DNA of 64,000 nt from Streptomyces sp. NBC_00448 (GCF_036014115.1 NZ_CP107913.1:9380501-9444500), one strand, 5' to 3'. Positions 34,542 to 43,258 are shown, numbered from the stretch's first letter. Notes: generated from the sequence alone by a model not told the origin. Translations and numbers: made by a program.

Positions 34542-35996
34542 TCAGCCGAAGTGGCGGACGCGGGCGCCGGCGGCGGGGTGGTAGGGCGGCCAGCCGGCGG
34601 CCTTGCCGGAGCTGACGAACTCGGCGACCGCGGTGGCGAATTCACGGCCCAGGACACGCTCGGCGGCGCCGGCCCCGGCGAGAGCGGGGCTGTCGGGGAA
34701 GGCGTCGAAGGTGCCGAACAGGAAGGGCAGTTCGGCGCAGTGCGTGGCGCCCAAGGCGTACGGGTCCTCGGCGGGTGCGCGGTCGAACTGGTACACGTAG
34801 GTGGTGTTGCCGCCCGCCGCGTGGTGGTCGGCGGTCTGCAGCGACGTGTCGCGAAAGAGGCTGTCGGTCTGCACCGCGGTGAAGATCTGCGCGGGTGTCG
34901 CCTGCGGGCGGAGCGCGGCGTGCTGCCCATACCGGTCCTGGGCGGCCGACCGGCCGATTTCTTCGGTGAGCAGGTCCAGGGCGGCGGCGGTGGTGAGGTG
35001 TTGGACGTGGGGGTCGAAGGCGCAGAAGGCCGTCGCCTCGTCGCGGGTGGTGCCGATCAGAAGCTGCTTGCCCGCCAACGCCCCCTCGGTGAGCGCTTGT
35101 TGCCGGGTGCGGGGCACGCCGGGAGCGCCGAGGACCGGGTACATCGGCGGGGCCGCCTTGCCCGGCGCCGCGAGCTGGGCGGAGAGGCGCCCGTAGGCGT
35201 CCAGCAACCGCTCGACCGGCAGCGCGCGCAGGGCCGTCGCGGTGTCCGCGCCGGCCGGGATGCCCAGCAGGCGCAGATAGGCGACGGCGTTCTCGGCGGC
35301 CTGGTGCGGGTCCTGCGGGTCCAGGCCGAAGGGGCCGCTCTGCAGCAGCAGCCGGGTGAGGGGCCCGTTCGTCGCGGGGTCGAGGGCGAGCATCAAGGCG
35401 GAGTAGGCCCCGGCGGACTGCCCGCCGACGGTGACGGTGCGCGGATCTCCGCCGAAGGAGGCGATGTTGTCCTGCACCCAGCGCAGTACGGCGGCCTGGT
35501 CCTGGGGGCCGAGGTTGGCCGCGCCGACCTCCGGCAGGTAGAGGTAACCCAGCGGCCCGACACGGTAGTTGGCGGTGACGACCACGATGTCGCCCAGGGC
35601 GGCCGGCCGGCCGCCGTCGTACCAGTCCCAGCCGCCGGAGCCGCTGGTGAAGCCGCCGCCGTGCCACCAGACGAGCACCGGACGGGCCGCACCGTCGGTC
35701 AACGCGCCACGCGGGGCGAAGACGTTGACGGTCAGACTGCCGTCCTCGTTCCAGTCCGGCACGCGCGGCCCCTGCACCTTCTCCAGCCGGGAGGCCGCCT
35801 GCGGCACGGACGGTCCGGCCTGTGCCGCGTCCCGCACGTCCGTCCAGCCCGGGTGCGGCCGCGGCGGCGCGAACCGCAACTCGCCCACCGGCGAGGCGGC
35901 GTAGGGGATGCCGCGGAAGGAGACCGCCTCGCCCTCCACGATTCCCCTGACCCGGCCCCGGTCGGTGTCCACGACCGTGCGCTCGATACCGGTCAT
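34542..35996 (-). CDS. type-B carboxylesterase/lipase family protein
   Basis: 484 residues from ATG 35996 (AGGTGA seven bases upstream); the open frame further 5' lacks a ribosome site. The fold markers are FRGIPYAASPVGELRF, the oxyanion hole WWHGGGFTSG, the nucleophile elbow TVGGQSAGAYSALM, and the His in ALGATHCAELPFLFG. No signal peptide. Cytoplasmic esterase acting on small carboxylic esters. The divergent Lrp/AsnC gene starts 116 bp away and may regulate it. Confidence 0.9.
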   Translation of the reverse strand: MTGIERTVVDTDRGRVRGIVEGEAVSFRGIPYAASPVGELRFAPPRPHPGWTDVRDAAQAGPSVPQAASRLEKVQGPRVPDWNEDGSLTVNVFAPRGALTDGAARPVLVWWHGGGFTSGSGGWDWYDGGRPAALGDIVVVTANYRVGPLGYLYLPEVGAANLGPQDQAAVLRWVQDNIASFGGDPRTVTVGGQSAGAYSALMLALDPATNGPLTRLLLQSGPFGLDPQDPHQAAENAVAYLRLLGIPAGADTATALRALPVERLLDAYGRLSAQLAAPGKAAPPMYPVLGAPGVPRTRQQALTEGALAGKQLLIGTTRDEATAFCAFDPHVQHLTTAAALDLLTEEIGRSAAQDRYGQHAALRPQATPAQIFTAVQTDSLFRDTSLQTADHHAAGGNTTYVYQFDRAPAEDPYALGATHCAELPFLFGTFDAFPDSPALAGAGAAERVLGREFATAVAEFVSSGKAAGWPPYHPAAGARVRHFG

Positions 35997-36111
35997 CGTG
36001 CTCACCTGCTCTCTCGTCTCGTCTGCTCTGGAAACGATTCTCGACCGGGACGGAGATCCGAGCCAGAAATGCCCGCCGGAATCGAGGAAGACGGACATAG
36101 GATCTTGGGAT

Positions 36112-37155
36112 ATGGAGAATATGCGTCATCGACTGGATGGGACGGACAGTCGGATCGCCGCGGCGATGCTGGCCGCACCGCGTGCGTCGTGGCGCACCGT
36201 CGGCCGTGTGCTCGGTATCTCGGAGCGCACTGTCGTACGCCGCGCGGCGCCGCTGTTCGGCGACGGGACCCTTCGGGCCACGGCGGTGCGCAACCCCGTG
36301 CACTTCCCCGACGTGATCCCGCTGGCCCTGCGCATCCGCTGCAAGCCCGACCGGATCGGCGCCATCGCCGCCACCCTCGCCCGCCGCCCCGACACCCTCT
36401 GGGTGGACGTCCTCGGCGGCGGGGACGAGATCTGCACGATCCTGCAGTTGGACGGGCCGGACGCCCGCAACAACCTGCTGCTGCGCGACCTCCCCGCAAC
36501 CCCCGCGGTCCTGTCATGGACCTCGCACGTCCTGCTGCGGACCTTCCCGGCCGCGTTCGACTGGAGCGGCGGCCTGCTGACGGCGAGCGAACTGGCGGGC
36601 CTGCGCCCGGACATACCCGCGGTATCCGAGGGGACCGACGCGCCCCGGCCCGCGCTCCAGCCCCTCGACCACCAGTTGATCACCGCGCTGATCGAGGACG
36701 GCCGGGCCCCGTACACCGACCTCGCCCACTACGCGGACACCACCGCGCTCACCGCGCGTCGGCGTCTGGAGGCGCTCGTCGGCGGCCAGGTCCTGCGGCT
36801 CGCGACCGAGGTCGACCTTGCCCGGCTGGGCGTCCGCGCCGAGGCGCTGCTGTGGATCACCGTGGCGTCCGGCGGCATGGAGGAGACGGGCCGGCAGCTC
36901 AGCCGCCACCCCCAGGTCCGCTTCGCCGCCGCGACCACCGGCCCCGCCAACCTCCTCGTGGCCGTCGCGGCAGCCGACCTCGACGCGCTCTACCTCTTCA
37001 TGAGCGGCACCATCGGCGTCCTCGAACACATCTCGACCGTCGAGGTCACCCCGATCCTGGCCGGCGTCAAGAGGACCGGCCTGGTCCGTCCGGGCCGCCT
37101 CCAGCCGACGGAACCGGCTGGAGCGCGGAGAGGCCGTACGGCGCGCGGGCGGTGA
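36112..37155 (+). CDS. Lrp/AsnC-family regulator with two tandem AsnC units
   Basis: 347 residues from ATG 36112. The N-terminal HTH is DGTDSRIAAAMLAAPRASWRTVGRVLGISERTVVRR. A ligand-binding RAM-like domain follows, then a second HTH-like unit (PLDHQLITALIEDGRAPYTDLAHYADTTALTARRRLEALV) and a second RAM domain. Such double-unit proteins are common in Streptomyces. The -10-like TAGGAT (36098-36103) is close to the start, so the transcript may be leaderless. The promoter faces the carboxylesterase gene. Ends four bases before the convergent MBL gene. Confidence 0.85.
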   Translation: MENMRHRLDGTDSRIAAAMLAAPRASWRTVGRVLGISERTVVRRAAPLFGDGTLRATAVRNPVHFPDVIPLALRIRCKPDRIGAIAATLARRPDTLWVDVLGGGDEICTILQLDGPDARNNLLLRDLPATPAVLSWTSHVLLRTFPAAFDWSGGLLTASELAGLRPDIPAVSEGTDAPRPALQPLDHQLITALIEDGRAPYTDLAHYADTTALTARRRLEALVGGQVLRLATEVDLARLGVRAEALLWITVASGGMEETGRQLSRHPQVRFAAATTGPANLLVAVAAADLDALYLFMSGTIGVLEHISTVEVTPILAGVKRTGLVRPGRLQPTEPAGARRGRTARGR

Positions 37156-37159
37156 GGAG

Positions 37160-37978
37160 TCAGGCGATCGGCGGCGCGAGGTATTCGAGCGCGTAGCCGG
37201 CGGCGCCGTCGCGGGTCACGCGTCCCACGCCGGGCGAGTCCAGGTGGGCGCCGGCCACGAAGTGTGCCGGCGCGGTCAGTTGGTCGAGGAGAGCGTGTCG
37301 CGCCGCGCGTGCCTGCGCCTGGTCCTTGTCGAACTCCCATGACACGTCCGGCCGGGCGAACTGCAGGGAGGGCACGTGAACGGTGTCGCCCCACACGAGC
37401 AGCCGACCGGCGTCGCTCCTGGCCTCGTAGACGGTGTGACCGGGTGTGTGCCCGGGAGCCGGAACGGCCGTGACCCGGTCGGTGACGGCGACCGGGTCCG
37501 TGACGGGGACGGCGCGGTCGCGGAACGGTGCGAGCCGCCCGGTGAAGACGGAGGTGTCGCCCGCGCCGATCCACACGCGCCGGAGCTCGGGGAACGCCTC
37601 CGTGCCGTCGGGGGCGACGAGGCCGCCCACGTGGTCTTCGTGGCGGTGGGTGATCGCCACGTCCGTGATGCCGTCCCGGTCGACTCCGGCTTCGTCCAGG
37701 GCGTCGAAGAGCGATCCCATGGTGGAGTGCCAGGTGTTGGACGCGCCGGTGTCGATGAGGACGGACGTGGTGCCGTCGCTGACGAGGAAGGCGTTGACCG
37801 ACAGCCGCAGGTTGCCGTCGACCAGCGGGACCGTGTCCGGCAGCGTGTCGAACGGGCCCCCGCTCTCGTCGCGGAGGCGGGCCGGCGGCATGTCGATGTA
37901 GCCGTCTCGCAGGGAGATGACCCGGAGGTCGCCGAACTCGAAGGTGGCGTGGAGGGGACCGCTCGAAGTGAGGCGCAT
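37160..37978 (-). CDS. metallo-beta-lactamase-fold hydrolase
   Basis: 272 residues from ATG 37978 (GGAG upstream). The zinc motif is THRHEDHVGG, the third His is in PAPGHTPGHTVYEA, the bridging Asp in VWGDTVHV, and the last His in VAGAHLDSPG. This set matches MBL-fold hydrolases of the lactonase/arylsulfatase-like branch. No signal peptide. Not closely similar to the MBL protein at 13277. Substrate unknown. Confidence 0.85.
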   Translation of the reverse strand: MRLTSSGPLHATFEFGDLRVISLRDGYIDMPPARLRDESGGPFDTLPDTVPLVDGNLRLSVNAFLVSDGTTSVLIDTGASNTWHSTMGSLFDALDEAGVDRDGITDVAITHRHEDHVGGLVAPDGTEAFPELRRVWIGAGDTSVFTGRLAPFRDRAVPVTDPVAVTDRVTAVPAPGHTPGHTVYEARSDAGRLLVWGDTVHVPSLQFARPDVSWEFDKDQAQARAARHALLDQLTAPAHFVAGAHLDSPGVGRVTRDGAAGYALEYLAPPIA

Positions 37979-38303
37979 GAGATCTCCGTCAGGTAGTCGT
38001 GGCCGCTCGGTACGCGCGGGGTCGCCCGCCCGAGCAGCCGGGTTGCGGCGAGAGGCGCGACGGTGGTCGTTCCCGCGCCTGCGAGGACGGGAAGCCGCCG
38101 TGTGAGGTGCCGCTCGACGATCTTCCTCTCTCCCGGCCGCGTCGCGCGGCCGTACGGGTGAACCGAGGGCGGCGCGGGCCGCCGGTCGCCGCTGGAGGCG
38201 GTTGGGGCGCGGAGAGTTGGGGGTGTGCGACCGGGCGGCGCCGTAGCGGCGCGCGGCACGCGCACGCACACCGCATCACTGTCGAGCGGGCGGAGAAACG
38301 CAC

Positions 38304-38906
38304 GTGGCTGTCCGAGTTGCCGTCATCTACTACAGCGCCACCGGGAACGTCCATCAGCTGGCCCAGGCCGTCGCCAAGGGGGCCGAGAGCCGGGACGCCG
38401 AGGTGCGTCTGCGCAGGGTCCCCGAGCTCGCGCCCGACTCGGCCATCGACGCCAACCCGGCCTGGCGCGCGCACGTGGACGCCACGAAGGACGCGGTGCC
38501 CGAGGCGACCCTCACCGATCTGGAGTGGGCCACCGCGTACGCCTTCGGCACGCCGACCCGCTTCGGCAACGTCACCGCCCAGCTCAAGCAGTTCATCGAC
38601 CAGACCGGCGTGCAGTGGCAGGCGGGCGTCTTCCACAACAAGCCCGCCACGAGCTTCACTTCGGCGATGAACGCGCACGGCGGCCTGGAGTCCACGCTGC
38701 TGTCGCTGAACAACGTCTTCTACCACTGGGGTTGCATCATCGTGCCGCCCGGCTACACCGACCCGGTGCTCTTCGCGGCCGGCGGCAACCCGTACGGCAC
38801 GAGCTGGGCGAGCGGTGGCGGCCAGGGACCGGACCAGGCGACGTTGGACGCGGCGCACTACCAGGGCAGGCATCTGGCGGACATCGCGGGGCGGTTGGAG
38901 GGCTGA
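38304..38906 (+). CDS. wrbA: NAD(P)H:quinone oxidoreductase, WrbA-like flavodoxin
   Basis: 200 residues from GTG 38304 (GGAG upstream). The FMN phosphate loop is YYSATGNVHQLA (family form SxTGNT). GTPTRFGNVTAQLKQFIDQTG is the second FMN contact region and is diagnostic of WrbA. The C-terminal GGNPYGTSWASGGGQGPDQATLDAAHYQG is also typical. Cytoplasmic two-electron quinone reductase protecting from redox cycling. Monocistronic. Confidence 0.93.
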   Translation: MAVRVAVIYYSATGNVHQLAQAVAKGAESRDAEVRLRRVPELAPDSAIDANPAWRAHVDATKDAVPEATLTDLEWATAYAFGTPTRFGNVTAQLKQFIDQTGVQWQAGVFHNKPATSFTSAMNAHGGLESTLLSLNNVFYHWGCIIVPPGYTDPVLFAAGGNPYGTSWASGGGQGPDQATLDAAHYQGRHLADIAGRLEG

Positions 38907-39051
38907 GGGTCCGTGCTGGCGAACTCCCGGGCCGGGCGGTCCGGGAGTTCGGGCGTTGCGGGCGGTCTGCCCGGTCTGTTCGGCCCGGTCGATCGGCCAG
39001 GTCCGGCCGCTTGGTCGGGCCCGGCCGTGTGGTCGGTCCCGGCTGGTCGGT

Positions 39052-39087
39052 CCGGTTCGGCCGGTTCGGCCGGTTCGGCCGGTTCGC
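39052..39087. repeat. 9-bp tandem repeat, four units
   Basis: Four head-to-tail copies of CCGGTTCGG (39052, 39061, 39070, 39079; the last ends in C). They sit at the end of a longer degenerate GGTCGG-rich tract (about 38935-39090) between the WrbA and LPMO genes. Open frames across it encode only low-complexity repeats. Confidence 0.75.
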
Positions 39088-39145
39088 GTGGGGGATTGGC
39101 CGAGAGTTGATGTGGACATGGCGAATCGCCGCCACTAGCGTGCGA

Positions 39146-39161
39146 GTTGGTCTAGACCTGA
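39146..39161. promoter_or_regulatory. DasR-type (dre) operator upstream of the LPMO gene
   Basis: GTTGGTCTAGACCTGA closely matches the Streptomyces dre consensus around TGGTCTAGACCA, keeping the palindromic core GGTCTAGACC. It ends 32 bases before the LPMO start. DasR represses chitin-use genes until glucosamine-6-phosphate accumulates. Confidence 0.82.
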
Positions 39162-39193
39162 CCTGGACCGTACCCCCACCTCTGGAGTCCACC

Positions 39194-39784
39194 ATGCGCA
39201 AGAAGATCGCCACCGCGGTGGTCGGCGTCGGCGTCGCCTCCGCGTTCGCGCTGAGCACCGGCAGCGCCAGCAGCCACGGCTACATCAGCACCCCGCCCAG
39301 CCGCGCCGCGCTCTGCGCCGCCGGCACCGTGACGAACTGCGGCGACATCCAGTACGAACCGCAGAGCGTCGAAGGCCCCAAGGGCTTCCCGGCCGCCGGC
39401 CCCGCCGACGGCAGCATCTGCAGCGGCGGCAACGCGCGCTTCTCCCAGCTCGACGACCCCCGCGGCGGCGCGTGGCCCGCCACCCAGGTGACCGGCGGCC
39501 AGAGTTACACCTTCACGTGGACGCTCACCGCGGAGCACTCCACCACCGACTTCTCCTACTACCTGACCAACAGCACCTACGACCCCACCAAGCCGCTGAC
39601 CCGCTCCGAGATCGACACCACCCCGTTCCTGACGGTGCCCTACAACGGCGCCCAACCGCCCGCCACCGTGGTCCACCAGGGCACGATCCCCACCGGCCAC
39701 ACCGGCAAGCAGCTCATCATCGGCGTGTGGACCATCGCCGACACGGGCAACGCCTTCTACTCCTGCGCGGACGTCCAGTTCTGA
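39194..39784 (+). CDS. secreted lytic polysaccharide monooxygenase, AA10 family
   Basis: 196 residues from ATG 39194 (GGAG upstream). The signal peptide is cleaved after residue 27, exposing His28 (SASS then HGYISTPPSR), the N-terminal His of the copper histidine brace. The second brace His is in LTAEHSTTDFSYY. Cys residues in CAAGTVTNCGDIQ and near the C-terminus (YSCADVQF) form disulfides. It is a single catalytic domain with no carbohydrate-binding module, as in small chitin-active Streptomyces LPMOs. It oxidatively cleaves crystalline chitin or cellulose outside the cell; the dre site just upstream favours chitin. Followed by a strong terminator. Confidence 0.95.
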   Translation: MRKKIATAVVGVGVASAFALSTGSASSHGYISTPPSRAALCAAGTVTNCGDIQYEPQSVEGPKGFPAAGPADGSICSGGNARFSQLDDPRGGAWPATQVTGGQSYTFTWTLTAEHSTTDFSYYLTNSTYDPTKPLTRSEIDTTPFLTVPYNGAQPPATVVHQGTIPTGHTGKQLIIGVWTIADTGNAFYSCADVQF

Positions 39785-39833
39785 CCCGCCGGGCTGCCCG
39801 CGCGACGGCCTCGTCCGGGTCGCGCGCCTTCGC

Positions 39834-39873
39834 GGGGTCGGGCGGCCTGCCTGCGGGTGGGCCGCCCGACCCC
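39834..39873 (+). terminator. terminator after the LPMO gene
   Basis: A perfect 14-bp stem (39834-39847 with 39860-39873, left arm GGGGTCGGGCGGCC) with a 12-base loop, about 50 bases after the LPMO stop. It could also serve the convergent ThrRS gene. Confidence 0.82.
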
Positions 39874-40012
39874 GCTCGCCGTGCGCGGGCCGCGCAGCAC
39901 GTATCCGCAGCGGTGCCGCGATGTTGACGGTGCGTCAGCCCGGGGGCGGGGCGGGCCCGGGAACCGACTCGGGCGCGGATCAGTCCCAAGGGCAGACGCC
40001 GTCCGCCGGCCC

Positions 40013-41305
40013 TCACCCCGCCGCGGCGTCCGCCTCCTCCTCGTCCCACAGCCGTACGCCGTGACCGCCGACCACCGCGGCGATCCGCGCCGCCAGCTCA
40101 GGAGCGGGCAGCGGTGCGGGCCGCCGGCCGTCCCGCAACCGCACCGCGACCAGCCCGGCCGCGGCCTCCCGGGCGCCGATCACCGCCTGGTACGGCACCA
40201 GGCGCGCCTGCCGCACCCGGGCGCCGAGGCTGCCCTGGTGCGGGTGGGAGACCTCGGCCCGCAGCCCAAGTGCCGCACAACGCGCGGCGAACGCCTCCGC
40301 GTCCGCCATCTGCTCCGCCCCGACCGGCAGCACCGCCACCTGCACCGGCGCAAGCCACGCCGGGAACGCGCCGCCGTGCACCTCGACCAGGTGCGCCACC
40401 GCGCGCTCCACGCTGCCGACGACGCTGCGGTGCACCATCACCGGCCGGTGCTTCGCCCCGTCCGCGCCCACGTAGCGCAGCCCGAACCGCTCCGGCTGGT
40501 GGAAGTCGACCTGCACGGTGGACAGGGTCGACTCCCGCCCGGCGTGGTCGGCGACCTGCACGTCGATCTTCGGGCCGTAGAACGCCGCCTCGCCCTGCTC
40601 CGCCTCGTACGGCAGGCCCAGCCGCTCCAGCACGCCGACCAGTGCCTCGGTGGCCCGCTGCCACGCCTCGGGCGCGGCCGCGTACTTGCCGCCGGGGCCC
40701 GGCAGCGACAGCCGGTAGCGGGCCGCGCGGATGCCCATCGCGGCGTAGGCGCGCCCGATCAGCTCCAGCGCGCCCGCGGCTTCCTGCTCGACCTGCCCGG
40801 GGGTGCAGAAGATGTGCGCGTCGTTGAGCTGGATGGCCCGCACCCGGGTCAACCCGCCCAGCACCCCCGACAGTTCGGCGCGGAACATGCCGCCCAACTC
40901 CGCCATGCGCAAGGGTAGTTCGCGGTAACTGCGGGACTGTGAGCGGTAGAGCACCGCGTGGTGCGGGCACAGGCTCGGGCGCAGCACCATCTGCTCGCCG
41001 CCGACCTCCATGGGCGGGAACATGTCCTCGCGGTAGTGCGCCCAGTGCCCGGAGATCTCGTACAGCTCGCGCTTGCCGAGCACCGGGGAGTACACGTGCC
41101 GGTAGCCGGCCGCCCGTTCCTGGCCGCGGATGTACTCCTCCAGCGCGTGCCGCACCGCCGCGCCGTCGGGCAGCCAGTACGGCAGGCCCGCGCCGATCAG
41201 CGGGTCGGTGCCGAACAGGCCCAGCTCGCGGCCGAGTTCGCGGTGGTCGTGCACGGCGTCGGGTGCGGCCGCGTCGTGGTGGTCGTTCCTGGGGATGTCG
41301 TTCAT
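40013..41305 (-). CDS. short threonyl-tRNA synthetase lacking TGS and editing domains
   Basis: 430 residues from ATG 41305 (GGAGAGG upstream). The class II ThrRS catalytic domain is intact: zinc ligands Cys in LRPSLCPHHAV, His in NDAHIFC and His in MVHRSVVGSVER; motif 2 GGMFRAELSGVLGGLTRVRAIQLND. The C-terminal anticodon-binding domain runs from WLAPVQVAVLPVG. Housekeeping ThrRS is about 640-660 residues with N-terminal TGS and editing domains, both missing here. Short ThrRS paralogues can replace the main enzyme under zinc limitation or give resistance to ThrRS inhibitors; neither is shown. Expression is probably attenuated through the leader at 41394-41453. Confidence 0.92.
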   Translation of the reverse strand: MNDIPRNDHHDAAAPDAVHDHRELGRELGLFGTDPLIGAGLPYWLPDGAAVRHALEEYIRGQERAAGYRHVYSPVLGKRELYEISGHWAHYREDMFPPMEVGGEQMVLRPSLCPHHAVLYRSQSRSYRELPLRMAELGGMFRAELSGVLGGLTRVRAIQLNDAHIFCTPGQVEQEAAGALELIGRAYAAMGIRAARYRLSLPGPGGKYAAAPEAWQRATEALVGVLERLGLPYEAEQGEAAFYGPKIDVQVADHAGRESTLSTVQVDFHQPERFGLRYVGADGAKHRPVMVHRSVVGSVERAVAHLVEVHGGAFPAWLAPVQVAVLPVGAEQMADAEAFAARCAALGLRAEVSHPHQGSLGARVRQARLVPYQAVIGAREAAAGLVAVRLRDGRRPAPLPAPELAARIAAVVGGHGVRLWDEEEADAAAG

Positions 41306-41346
41306 GGTGTCGCCTCTCCGCGGTGGTGGGGCGGCCCGCGGCAGCA

Positions 41347-41378
41347 CGAAGCCCCGGGGCGATCGCCCCGGGGCTTCG
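41347..41378 (-). terminator. perfect palindromic attenuator hairpin before thrS-like gene
   Basis: A 32-base perfect palindrome: the left half begins CGAAGCCCCGGGG, and the centre is CGATCG. It begins 15 bases after the leader peptide stop and 42 bases before the ThrRS start. The position is that of a transcription attenuator. Confidence 0.8.
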
Positions 41379-41393
41379 GACTCAAGACATCGG

Positions 41394-41453
41394 TCAGCGC
41401 GCCGGGACACTCTCCGGCGTCGTCGTCATCGCGATCATCGCGGCGCGCTTCAT
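41394..41453 (-). CDS. Thr-rich leader peptide of the short ThrRS gene
   Basis: A 19-codon ORF, MKRAAMIAMTTTPESVPAR, with three consecutive Thr codons. The ATG is seven bases after TACGGT (41466-41461), a good -10 box, so the transcript should be leaderless. A strong hairpin starts 15 bases after the stop. A ribosome stalled at the Thr run would be expected to prevent that hairpin. A close copy of the DNA and peptide lies at 43259-43320. Confidence 0.78.
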   Translation of the reverse strand: MKRAAMIAMTTTPESVPAR

Positions 41454-41597
41454 GCGGAGGACCGTAACAGGGGCCCGGTGCGGTACGCCAATGGTTTCCG
41501 CCACCCTTCCGACCACGGTTTCCGCGCCGGGGCCGTCCCGACACGGGCGGGGACGCCGTACCGTGGGAGCAGCACGGGAGCGGCGTACGGGGGTCGG

Positions 41598-43208
41598 GTG
41601 GGGACAGTGGCGGGTGAGGCGCAGCCGGGCCAACTGGTCGGCGGGCGTTACCGGTTGGTGCGGAGGCTTGGGGCCGGGGGGTTCGGGCGGGTCTGGCAGG
41701 CGCACGACGAGTCGCTGCGCGTCGAGGTCGCGGTCAAGGAGGTCTGGCTGCCGCCGGCGATGAACGGCGCGGAGCGTGCCGAGCGGGTCGTGCGCGCCGA
41801 GCGGGAGTCCCGCAACGCCGCCAGGCTGCGCAACCACCCGAACATCGTCACGGTGCACGACGTGGTCGTCGAGAACGGGGTGCCCTGGACGGTCATGCAA
41901 CTGGTCGACGGGACCTCGCTGGCCGATCACGGTACGGCGCGGGGACCGCTGCCGGTGGCGGACGCCGTGAACGTCGCGGCGGCGCTCCTGTCGGCGCTCG
42001 GCGCCGCCCACGACGCCGGGATCGTGCATCGGGATGTCAAGCCGGACAACGTGATGCTGGCCGACGACGGCCAGGTGCTGCTCACCGACTTCGGTATCTC
42101 GGTCCACCAGGCCGACACCGCGCTGACCGCGGCCGGCGGGTTCATCGGCTCGATCGAGTACATCGCGCCCGAACGGGCGCGCGGCGCGGAGGAGCGGTCG
42201 GCGAGCGACCTCTTCTCGCTGGGGGTGACGCTGTACCAGGCACTGGAGGGCGTCTCGCCGTTCCGCCGGGGCACCCCGGCCGCGACGCTCGCCGCGGTTC
42301 TGCTGGACGAGCCGCCCGCGCCACGCCGCGCCGGCGAACTGGCGCCGCTGATCGCGCGGTTGATGGCGAAGGACCCGGACCTGCGGCCCAGCGTCGCGGC
42401 GGCGAAGGCCATGCTGGAGGGCATGCCGCACGGTGTGCCGCGCGGCAGCGGCGCGACCGCTGTGGGCACGGTGCCTGAGCCTGCGGTGCCCGAGCTTGCG
42501 GTGCCTGAGCCTGCGGCGACGGATCTCGCGGTGGCGGCGCCGGACTCCGGGGTGGCCACGGTCCGGGACCCTGCCGTGGCGGCTGATCCCGCGGGGGACC
42601 CTGCGGTCGCGACCGTGGTGGAGACCGCACTCGCACCCGCACCCGAGGCCACACCCGCACCCGAGCCCGGAACCTCACCCGAGAGCGGGGACGCACCACA
42701 TCAGGAGTCCCGCCGGCCGAAACCGGGCCGGATCGCGGCCGTCGCCGTGGGCAGCCTCGCGGTGGTCGCCGCCATCGTGGTCCCACTCGTGCTGTGGGCA
42801 CCGGGGCACCATGCCGCCGACCCGCTGAGCGGCCTGCGTGACCCTTGTGCGGCCGTGCCACACTATTACTTCGAACAACTCGGGTTGCCTGAGCCTCCGA
42901 CCCGCCACACGGACAACGTTCGTGGGCGCTCCCGGTGGTGCGAGTGGGGGGCGGGCCAGGACCGGGACCTCACGGTCGGCTACGACACCGAGAGCATGGC
43001 GGACGCGCGGTCGGGGGACCCCGGATCGGTGCCGTACGCGGGCATCAAGGGCGCCTATGAGGTCTATCGCGCCAACCAGGGCACGTGCGTCGTCACATGG
43101 CCGACGTCATTCGGGACAGCGGACCTGACCTATGCGCCCGATCAGCAAACCGGCTGCTCGATCGCCGAGGGGTTGGCCCGCGTGGCCTATCCGAACCTCT
43201 CCCGCTGA
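41598..43208 (+). CDS. transmembrane serine/threonine protein kinase with DUF3558-like sensor domain
   Basis: About 536 residues from GTG 41598 (GTG 41607 possible). The kinase domain has P-loop GAGGFGRVWQA, catalytic Lys in VAVKEVW, HRDVKPDNVM, DFG in LTDFGISV and the activation segment IGSIEYIAPERA. A Val/Pro/Ala-rich linker of about 100 residues follows, one TM segment (IAAVAVGSLAVVAAIVVPLVLW), and an external domain of about 130 residues with four Cys (DPCAAVP, RWCEWG, GTCVVTW, TGCSIAE) that resembles DUF3558. PASTA repeats are absent. The gene is flanked by direct repeats of the ThrRS leader region (41394-41465 and 43259-43332). Confidence 0.9.
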   Translation: MGTVAGEAQPGQLVGGRYRLVRRLGAGGFGRVWQAHDESLRVEVAVKEVWLPPAMNGAERAERVVRAERESRNAARLRNHPNIVTVHDVVVENGVPWTVMQLVDGTSLADHGTARGPLPVADAVNVAAALLSALGAAHDAGIVHRDVKPDNVMLADDGQVLLTDFGISVHQADTALTAAGGFIGSIEYIAPERARGAEERSASDLFSLGVTLYQALEGVSPFRRGTPAATLAAVLLDEPPAPRRAGELAPLIARLMAKDPDLRPSVAAAKAMLEGMPHGVPRGSGATAVGTVPEPAVPELAVPEPAATDLAVAAPDSGVATVRDPAVAADPAGDPAVATVVETALAPAPEATPAPEPGTSPESGDAPHQESRRPKPGRIAAVAVGSLAVVAAIVVPLVLWAPGHHAADPLSGLRDPCAAVPHYYFEQLGLPEPPTRHTDNVRGRSRWCEWGAGQDRDLTVGYDTESMADARSGDPGSVPYAGIKGAYEVYRANQGTCVVTWPTSFGTADLTYAPDQQTGCSIAEGLARVAYPNLSR

Positions 43209-43258
43209 CCGTGCCGGCGTCGGTGAAGTGGCTTTCGGTGTCGATGACTTGAGACTTC

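Noticed and set aside
38930..39190. A coding gene in the repeat-rich gap before the LPMO gene
   Set aside because: All frames across the GGTCGG/CCGGTTCGG tract give only repeats, with no start signals.
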